Source of the DNA: an uncultured Clostridia bacterium
GTDB taxonomy: Bacteria > Bacillota > Clostridia > TANB77 > CAG-508
Direction of reading: 5' to 3'
Assembly: GCA_948505485.1 (NCBI GenBank)
Contig: CAOPQH010000003.1
Span: forward strand, 1 to 28,368
Length of the DNA stretch: 28,368 nt
The position numbers and the translations under genes are program-made. Every line of letters begins with the position of its first letter. Positions within the stretch are counted from its first letter, which is position 1. Under the pieces are notes generated by a model, which worked only from the letters and a program-made list of their open reading frames with translations, was not told the origin of the DNA and ran no database searches. Positions 15,332-22,100 of the stretch are shown in pieces.

Positions 15332-15360
15332 ATTATATCGGCAAAGGTTTAGTATGTCAA
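15332..15360 (-). promoter_or_regulatory. Consensus promoter of sigH
   Basis: On the minus strand TTGACA (15355-15360), a 17-bp spacer and TATAAT (15332-15337), a perfect vegetative promoter. On the other side of the same intergenic region a weaker plus-strand candidate, TTGTCA at 15389-15394 with CATATT 17 bp later, may serve the gene at 15464. Confidence 0.85.
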
Positions 15361-15463
15361 TATTTTTCACGATTTTTTTACATTATAATTGTCACTTTGT
15401 ATTTTTTATTACATATTATATTATTAAGCGACATTTGTTGCAAAATAGAAAGGAAAGATTTAT

Positions 15464-15925
15464 ATGGAAATGAATGAAAAAAAACCTTGTTGCCCTAATA
15501 TAGACATTGAAGGATTTATTGAAAAAGGAAAGCAATTTGATTTAGATATTACTTTGCCAGAAGATCACAGAAATGTAATATATGGAGTTGTAAAAAATTG
15601 TTTTAAAGAACCAGTTGAAGATGCAGTAGTAAAATTAGTTGAAGTAGTATATGAATGTGGAAAAAAAGAGAGACTTCCAATAACTCATACTTTTACAGAT
15701 AAACATGGTGAATTTGTATTTGGACCTCTTTGTCCTGATAAAGAATATGCTATAGAAATTTTTGTAAATGATGTAAAACATGTAAAAATATGTGCAAAAT
15801 CATGTCATGAAGGAAAATGTCTAAAAGGACATAAAAGACCTTGTGATTGTTTTGTAGGTGCTCCTAAAAAATGTGAATGCAAAAAAGAAGATTGCTGTGA
15901 AATGAAAGAAAAAAATTGTTATTAA
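15464..15925 (+). CDS. Cys-rich protein with CarboxypepD/CnaB-like domain
   Basis: A 153-residue protein with no signal peptide or membrane segment. Residues about 40-110 form a carboxypeptidase-regulatory-like (transthyretin/CnaB fold) domain: VIYGVVKNCFKEPVEDAVVK, then TDKHGEFVFGPLCPDKEYAI. It carries 15 cysteines, two pairs at the ends (PCCP near residue 9, DCCE near 144) and a dense cluster in the tail (ICAKSC, GKC, PCDC, KCEC). Similar clostridial proteins are seen beside sporulation or cell-surface genes, and a spore-coat or metal-binding role is possible but not shown. The ribosome binding site is AAAGGAAAG before the ATG. It diverges from sigH and ends in a strong terminator. Confidence 0.82.
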   Translation: MEMNEKKPCCPNIDIEGFIEKGKQFDLDITLPEDHRNVIYGVVKNCFKEPVEDAVVKLVEVVYECGKKERLPITHTFTDKHGEFVFGPLCPDKEYAIEIFVNDVKHVKICAKSCHEGKCLKGHKRPCDCFVGAPKKCECKKEDCCEMKEKNCY

Positions 15926-15950
15926 TTAACATGAAATGTATTTATATAAT

Positions 15951-15986
15951 AAAAGGACAATAGCTTTATGCTATGTCCTTTTTATA
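15951..15986. terminator. Bidirectional terminator after the Cys-rich gene and the small protein gene
   Basis: AAAAGGACA (15951-15959) pairs with TGTCCTTTT (15974-15982), a bulged A is followed by TAGC with GCTA, and the loop is TTTAT. A T run follows on the plus strand and TTTTATTAT on the minus strand. The minus-strand small gene ends at its edge. Confidence 0.8.
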
Positions 15987-16122
15987 TGATTCCCATTTTT
16001 TTTGCCATTTGTTTACCTTTTTTCATCATCTTTCTTTTATTAGAATTAGATGTTTCTGTATATAACATTATTGCTCCTGTAGTTATTATTGTTCCTATAA
16101 CTATACCTTTCATAAACTTCAT
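15982..16122 (-). CDS. Small membrane-anchored basic protein, 46 residues
   Basis: A short gene with an ideal AGGAGG ribosome binding site 7 nt before ATG 16122 and a stop at the terminator. The product starts MKFMKGIVIGTIITTGAIML, a single hydrophobic segment, followed by a very basic tail (KRKMMKKGKQMAKKMGII). This pattern of an N-terminal anchor with a Lys-rich cytoplasmic tail is shared by small YtxH-like clostridial proteins of unknown role. It begins 14 nt after the stop of the second TauE/SafE gene, so it is probably the last gene of that operon. Confidence 0.78.
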   Translation of the reverse strand: MKFMKGIVIGTIITTGAIMLYTETSNSNKRKMMKKGKQMAKKMGII

Positions 16123-16136
16123 ATTTTTTCCTCCTA

Positions 16137-16532
16137 TTATGTTTGTTTAATTTTATTATGTCTATTTTTATTTTTTATATACAACTTTACCAAAATGTAA
16201 ATTTCATGTATAGCAATTAATGCTAAAAAATACCCCCAATATTTTCTTAAACTTTGTACATCTAAATTAACAGATATTTTCGCACCCAAAATTGCTCCGA
16301 TTACACCTGCAATACTAATTATTAATGCTAAATTTAAGTTTATATTTTTATTTTTTATATTTACAATAATTGCAACTATAGATGTTGGAATAAAAAATAT
16401 TAGATTTGTTGCTTGTGCTATATGCTGTTCCATATTAGATATAAGAGTTAGCAAAACTATTAATACAGTTCCTCCTCCCATTCCCATACCACTTATAATT
16501 CCTGAAATTACCCCTATTAATACATTACTCAC
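16137..16532 (-). CDS. TauE/SafE family half-length transporter (second of pair)
   Basis: A 131-residue membrane protein with about four helices. SGIISGMGMGGGTVLIVLL near the N-terminus is the G-x-G-G-G signature of TauE/SafE (TSUP) anion exporters, followed by AQATNLIFFIPTSIVAIIVN and AGVIGAILGAKIS. Full-length members are about 250 residues with two such halves, so this is a single half. It is separated from the other half-size copy (16693-17043) by repeat copy B. The two halves may assemble as a heterodimer; the substrate (sulfite, sulfoacetate or other organosulfur anions in the family) cannot be told from sequence. Confidence 0.8.
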   Translation of the reverse strand: MSNVLIGVISGIISGMGMGGGTVLIVLLTLISNMEQHIAQATNLIFFIPTSIVAIIVNIKNKNINLNLALIISIAGVIGAILGAKISVNLDVQSLRKYWGYFLALIAIHEIYILVKLYIKNKNRHNKIKQT

Positions 16533-16565
16533 TTTTTACCTCTTTCTAAAATATCATTTTTATCA

Positions 16566-16668
16566 AACAAATCGGAAGGCCTTAATATTAGTATGATTTT
16601 AACTTTACTCTTTGGCTTTACGTTAATTTGTTCATGTGCCAAATTTATGTAATAAATTTGTGTACAAT
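16566..16668 (-). repeat. 103-bp structured repeat, copy B (inverted relative to copy A)
   Basis: This is the reverse-complement partner of 10724-10826, same length, 95 of 103 bases identical. The AAATTTAT hairpin is unchanged. The larger foldback has two mismatches and a G:U pair where copy A pairs perfectly, suggesting copy A is the better preserved. It fills most of the gap between the two half-length TauE/SafE genes. Confidence 0.85.
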
Positions 16669-16672
16669 GTGT

Positions 16673-16721
16673 CTTCTATAATAATAGTAAACTCATGATG
16701 AGTTTACTATTATTATAGAAG
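16673..16721. repeat. Perfect palindrome, 24-bp arms, at the end of the first TauE/SafE gene
   Basis: Arms 16673-16696 and 16698-16721 are perfectly complementary around a single central base. The stop codon (16693-16695) and last codons of the gene at 16693 are part of it. No T run follows on the minus strand, but the RNA hairpin would be very stable. It could be a 3'-end stabiliser, a terminator without tail, or part of the insertion that brought copy B. Confidence 0.75.
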
Positions 16722-17043
16722 AATATATTAAAAATATTACAAATAGTATTTTTAGTATATAATCGGGAATCTTGCCTAATGCTTTCGCTCCAATATATCC
16801 TCCAATTATTCCACCTACTGCACAAAGTAACCCTGCATTCCAATCTATATAATTACTTTTATAATAAAAAAAACTACTTGCTAGTACCATTGCTAATATA
16901 CAACATACAGATGTTGCTCTTGACTCTACTGACTCCATCTTTAATATATACATAAATGCTGGAACTAAAATCATTCCTCCACCTGTTGAAAAAAGTCCAC
17001 AAATGATTCCTGCAAGTAATCCTATTAATATTTTTTTAATCAT
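16693..17043 (-). CDS. TauE/SafE family half-length transporter (first of pair)
   Basis: A 116-residue membrane protein with about four helices. GLLAGIICGLFSTGGGMILVPAF (about 8-30) is the TauE/SafE N-terminal signature. ATSVCCILAMVLASSFFYY and DWNAGLLCAVGGIIGGYIGA follow, ending in a hydrophobic helix. It corresponds to one half of the normal eight-helix protein and pairs with the gene at 16137. The last codons (SSIIIVNSS) lie in a long palindrome. It starts 46 nt after rarA with GTAGGT as a weak ribosome binding site. Confidence 0.8.
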   Translation of the reverse strand: MIKKILIGLLAGIICGLFSTGGGMILVPAFMYILKMESVESRATSVCCILAMVLASSFFYYKSNYIDWNAGLLCAVGGIIGGYIGAKALGKIPDYILKILFVIFLIYSSIIIVNSS

Positions 17044-17089
17044 ATATATACCTACTTCACTTTTTGTAGGTTTTCCATTTTTTTAATTT

Positions 17090-18332
17090 TTATTCTATAT
17101 TTTCATCTTTTATATAATATTTTGTTCCTAACATTTCGTCTGGTAAATATTGTTGTTCCACATAATGTCCTGGGAAATCATGTGGATATAAATATCCTTC
17201 TCCATAGCCTAAATCCTTCATGCCTTCTGCTGGTGCATTTCTTATATGCATAGGAATCTGACCTGTTTCTTTTGATGAAACATCATCTAAAGCTTTGTTT
17301 ATAGCTAAATATGTTGCATTTGACTTTTTAGACGTTGCTACATAAACAGCTGCTTCTGAAAGCAATATTCTTGCTTCCGGCATTCCTACCATATGTACTG
17401 CTTGCATAGCAGATGTTGCTACTACTAATGCATTTGGATTTGCCATTCCAACATCTTCTGATGCACATATTACAATTCTTCTAGCAAGAAACATAGGATC
17501 TTCTCCTCCATTTAATGCTCTTGCTAAATAAAAAACTGCTGCATCTGGATCAGAGCCCCTCATAGACTTTATAAATGCACTTATATTATCATAATGACTT
17601 TCTCCATTTTTATCGAAAATAGCTTTTCTAGTTTGTATACAATTTTTTATAATTTCATCTGTTATTTCTATAAAGCCTTCTTCATTCATATTTGTTGTAA
17701 GTACTGCTACCTCTAGTCCATTTAATGCTGTTCTTACATCTCCATTTGAAATCTGTGACAACTTTTTTAATGTGCTATCTTGTATTTTTATATTATATTC
17801 CCCTAATCCATCTTTTCTAATTAACGCATTTTTTAAAATATTATAAATATTTTCCTCTGTTAATGGATTTAATTTTATAACCATTGACCTTGAAATTAAA
17901 GCTTTATTAACTTCAAAATATGGATTCTCAGTCGTAGCACCAATTAAAATAACAGTTCCATCTTCTACAAATGGTAATAATGCATCTTGTTGTAATTTAT
18001 TAAATCTATGTATCTCATCAATAAATAATATACTTTTTCCAGTAGGATTAAGCATAAAATTCTTTGTTTCTTCTATTACTTTTTTTATATCTGCCACTCC
18101 TGATGTAACAGCATTTAATTTGTAAAATTTATATTTTGTTGTTTCACTTATTACTCTAGCTAAAGAGGTCTTTCCACAACCTGGAGGTCCAAAAAGTATT
18201 ATACTAGATAACCTATCTGCTTTTATTGTTCTATATAAAATCTGGTCTTTTCCGAATTACATGTTCTTGCCCAAAATATTCTTCTAATGTTTTAGGCCTC
18301 ATTCTATATGCTAAAGGCTCTTGACTTGCCAT
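17090..18332 (-). pseudogene. rarA: Replication-associated recombination protein A (RarA/MgsA), frameshifted near the N-terminus
   Basis: The gene starts at ATG 18332 (MASQEPLAYRMRPKTLEEYF, then GQEHVI) and shifts frame near 18248-18254. The rest continues in another frame: ADRLSSIILFGPPGCGKTS (Walker A), VTSGVADIKKVIEETKNF, ILFIDEIHRFNK (Walker B), ILIGATTENPYFEVN (sensor 1). The C-terminal part includes MRGSDPDAAVFYLARAL, then CASEDVGMANPNAL and HIRNAPAEGMKDLGYGEGY. Dropping the base at 18254 restores VIGKDQILYRTIKADRL and a product of about 413 residues, near the usual RarA length. Dropping an A from the run 18248-18251 also restores frame but gives Arg for the conserved Gly. RarA is an AAA+ ATPase acting at stalled forks. 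As written the first frame stops at a TAG after about 34 residues. A sequencing error is possible since the rest is intact. Confidence 0.85.
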
Positions 18333-18420
18333 TTCTATCCCATTCCTTTCCAAAAAAGTTAGAGTTCCATAATTGAAGTTCGATTTATATATTTAAAACT
18401 TCTACATCAACTTCTAATCT

Positions 18421-19023
18421 CTATTTCGATAATGCAGATAATCCTCTTTTGATTAATTCTTCTAATGTTAAATTGTTTTTTTCTATTTTCTCAAAAGCCT
18501 TCTCTATCTCTCTTCTTGTATACCCAAGAACTTGAAGAGCAGACATTGCTTCTTCTATGTTTTGATTTTCTGTAATTACTTCTTTTATTTCTTCTTTGGC
18601 TTGCTTAGCTATATTTTCATCTTTCTTTAATTTATCTTTTAATTCTAAAATAATTCTTTCTGCCGATTTTTTTCCTATTCCAGGTATTTGCACAAGCTTT
18701 GTTATATCATTTGATATAACTGCCATTGCAAATTCTGAAGGTGATATACAAGCAAGCATTGCAACTGCTGTTTTTGCTCCTACTCCACTTACAGAAATTA
18801 ATAATTCAAACATTCTTAATTCTTCATATGTATTAAATCCAAAAATACTTATATCATCTTCTCTAACCCTATAAAATGTATGAACCTTTACAATATCTCC
18901 TATTTGCCCTAATTTATCCATTGATGCCTCTGACATAAATACTTTGTATCCTAATCCATTAATGTCAATTACTACATAGTCTGCTAATTTCATTTCTAAC
19001 TTTCCTTTTATATATGCTAACAT
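18421..19023 (-). CDS. ruvA: Holliday junction branch migration protein RuvA
   Basis: A 200-residue protein with the three RuvA domains: an N-terminal OB fold (MLAYIKGKLEMKLADYVVID), two helix-hairpin-helix motifs (LISVSGVGAKTAVAML about 75-90; LVQIPGIGKKSAERII about 107-122) and the C-terminal RuvB-contacting domain (EEAMSALQVLGYTRREIEKA, about 157-176). RuvA binds four-way junctions and loads the RuvB motor. The gene starts at ATG 19023 after AAGGAG and a perfect promoter. The next gene is rarA, not ruvB, so ruvB must lie elsewhere. Confidence 0.95.
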   Translation of the reverse strand: MLAYIKGKLEMKLADYVVIDINGLGYKVFMSEASMDKLGQIGDIVKVHTFYRVREDDISIFGFNTYEELRMFELLISVSGVGAKTAVAMLACISPSEFAMAVISNDITKLVQIPGIGKKSAERIILELKDKLKKDENIAKQAKEEIKEVITENQNIEEAMSALQVLGYTRREIEKAFEKIEKNNLTLEELIKRGLSALSK

Positions 19024-19052
19024 CTTATTCTCCTTTAATTTAATATATATGT

Positions 19053-19081
19053 ATTATATTTAAAAGACTTTGTATTGTCAA
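19053..19081 (-). promoter_or_regulatory. Consensus promoter of ruvA
   Basis: On the minus strand TTGACA (19076-19081), a 17-bp spacer and TATAAT (19053-19058). The -35 touches the terminator hairpin of the adhesin gene, so the two transcription units are packed without spare sequence. Confidence 0.85.
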
Positions 19082-19117
19082 ATAAAAATCCTCCGGCTCA
19101 GCCGGAAGATTTTTATT
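19081..19117 (-). terminator. Terminator of the adhesin gene
   Basis: AATAAAAATC (19081-19090) pairs with GATTTTTATT (19108-19117), and TCCGGCT pairs with AGCCGGA inside, with one C/A mismatch and a one-base centre. The minus strand ends in ATTTTTATTT. It begins 6 nt after the adhesin stop codon. Confidence 0.85.
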
Positions 19118-19123
19118 TTTTAT

Positions 19124-22100
19124 TTAAATATATCTTCTTCTCTTGTACATTATTACACCTAATATACCTGTTAAACCTATTAATGTTCCTCTTGCCATTG
19201 ATTTTTTATCGCTTTGGTCTAAACCTGTTGCTATTGTTATTAGCATTTTTGCCTTTGATCTGTTATCTTCTTTGTTTACATCTACATACCCTGCTTCATT
19301 ATATTCTTTACTTATTACTGCTATGTTATTTTTCGTTCCGAAGTTTTTGTCTCCATTTTTCCATCTTAATATTAATTCTATTTCTTTATATTCTCCTGCT
19401 TTTATTGTTTCTCCTTTTAAGTCTGTTGTCGTTAAGACTCCTCCTTCATTACTCCATTTTACCTTATTGTCTTCTTGACTGAATGTAAATCCATTTGGCA
19501 TTATGTCTGTTATTACTTCTGCTTTTCCAGCTATATCTGCTACATTACTTATTCTTATTTTATAGGTTACTTTTACTGTTGCATTTGCTATTTTCTTTTT
19601 GTGTATGTCTAGTTTATATATGCTATCTTTGTTTGCTATTGTTCTTTCACCTTGTGATACACCGTTTACAGTTGCTTTGTTTACCCATGTATCTATTTTT
19701 AAATTGAATAATTGCTTTTTGTAGTAGTATTTTACTGTAATTTTTTCTGCTGTCATTGTTCCTTTTGTGTTTTCTGTATTTTTAACATAGTTGTAATATG
19801 GTATGTCTTCTTTTTCTGTTTTGTATTTATCTCCTACGTATCCTTCTATCTTTGTACTTTCTTTTAGTGTATTTTCTGTTTCTTCTTCAAGGTATTGTAT
19901 TTCTACTTCTGCTTTTTGATTGTAATAGTATTTTACTGTTATACTTTCTGCTTTCATTTCTCCTTCTGCATTTTTCGGTGTTTCCATTAATTGATATCCA
20001 TCAAATTCCTTTACTTTTGATTTGTAACTATTTCCTTCAGCTCCTTCTATTTCTTCTGTATCTATTACTTGATTTGTTTGTTTATTTATGTATTGTACTA
20101 TTACTTTTGTCTTTCTTGCATAATAGTAGATTATTTCTATTGGATCTTCTACCATTGTTCCTTTTGCATTTGTTGGTAATTTAGTATTTCCTTGAGGATC
20201 TTTTTCTATTAATACATAATTATTAATTTGTTTTAATGGTATATCGTATTCGTCTCCTATTTTTCCTGGGATTTTTTGTTCCTCTATTATCTTATCTGTA
20301 TTTATGTCTTTATATTTTATTATTACTCCTCCTGATTCTTTTGTGTAATAGTATTTTACTAGTATTTCTGTATTAAATGTTCCATCTTCATTTTGTATTA
20401 CTTGCATTTTTCCTTGTTTATTTTCTGGCTCTTCTAGTAATGCATATCCTTTTATTTGTTTTGCTTCTGTCAAATAGCTTTCATTTTCATGTCCTTTTAT
20501 TATTATGTCTTCTTCTATTTTTTCTTCTGTTCCTTTATATAGATATTCTACTTTTACACTTGCTTGTCTATGATAATAGTATTTTACTTCTATTAGTTCT
20601 TGCTCCATTTTTCCTTCTGCATTTGTTGGTAGTTTTTCTTCTACTATGTCATATCCTTCAAATGTTTGTGCTTCTATTTTATATTCGTCTCCTTCATTTC
20701 CTGCATGTTCTTCGCTTTTTAATAGTTTGCCTGTATTTATGTCTATGTGTTTTTCTATTATTCCTGATGATATGTGTGCATAGTAGTATTTTATTGTTTG
20801 TTCTCCTTCTGTTATTATTCCATTTGGATTTTGTGGCGAACTTACTAATACGTAATTTTCTATGTCTTCTGCATGTGTTTCAAATTGGTCTCCTGCCATT
20901 CCTGCTATTATTTCTGTTTTTAGTATTGCATTCGTGTTTTTGTCTATATGTTGTACTATTACTTTTGCCGCTTTAGAGTAATAATATATTACTTCTATGT
21001 TTTCTTCTGTCATTGTTCCTTCTATGTTTTCTGTATTTTCTACACATGTATATCCTGTTATTTCTTTTTTCTCTGTAGTATATTCTTTTCCTTTATATCC
21101 TTCTATTTCTTCTTTATCTGCTAGTTCTTTATTTGTTGTCTTTTCTAGATATTTTACTGTTACTTTTGATGTTTTTGCATAATAATATATTACTTCGATG
21201 TCTTCTTCTGTCATTGTTCCTTCTGTGTTTCCTGTATCTTCTACATATGTATATCCTGTTATTTCTTTTTTCTCTGTCTCATATTCTTTTCCTATGTATC
21301 CTGTTTGTTCATATTGTTCGTCTATTGTTAATACTTTGTTTGTTTCTTTTTCTAGGTATTTTGTTATTACTTTTGCTTCTTTTTCATAGTAATATATTAC
21401 TTCGATGTCTTCTCTTCCCATTGCACCTGCTGTATTTTCTGTGTTTTCTACACATACATATCCTTCTATTGCTTTTTGAGTTGCTGTATATACTTTTCCT
21501 TCATATCCTTGTATTTCTACTTCGTCTGCTAATACGCTGTTTGTTCCTCTTTCTAAGTATTTTACAGTTACATTACTATTTTTTGCATAGTAGTAAACTT
21601 TTTCTTGGTCTTTTTCTGTATATGTTCCTGTCTTTTCTGTAGGCTCTTCTATTAATGTATATCCTGCTATTTCTTTTTTGTCTTCTGTTACATCAAATGT
21701 TTCTCCTATTATTCCTTCTTTTTCTACCCAGTCTGATATTTCTTGTTTTGTGTTTTTATCTATGTATTTTACTACTACCATTGCTGGTGTTTTACTCATT
21801 GTGTTTGTTATTGTTATTTCTTTTTCATCTTCTGCATTTGATATTTCTTCTATTTCTCCTACTTGTTTTTCATAATTATATAAGTCATCTTCATATACTT
21901 CTTTTTCATCTGCTGTATATTGTATTTCGTTTCCATTTTCATCATATTTTTTTACTTTTGTAAAGATATAATAGTCTTGAGTTTGTACTGTTATTTCTCC
22001 ACTTTGAACTACTTCCCCTGTTGTTTTATTCTTTAATTGTAGTATTAATGTTTCTGGACGTTTTTCGTATATATTATCTTTGTCTACCCATACTTTATTT

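Noticed and set aside
18388..18423. Possible readthrough or nonsense mutation at the ruvA TAG, since 11 more codons follow in frame
   Set aside because: The protein already has the complete third domain and the usual RuvA length; the extension is short and ends in TAA.
19740..21795. Frameshift or assembly chimera within the repeat array
   Set aside because: The frame is continuous and every repeat keeps its full pattern and spacing.
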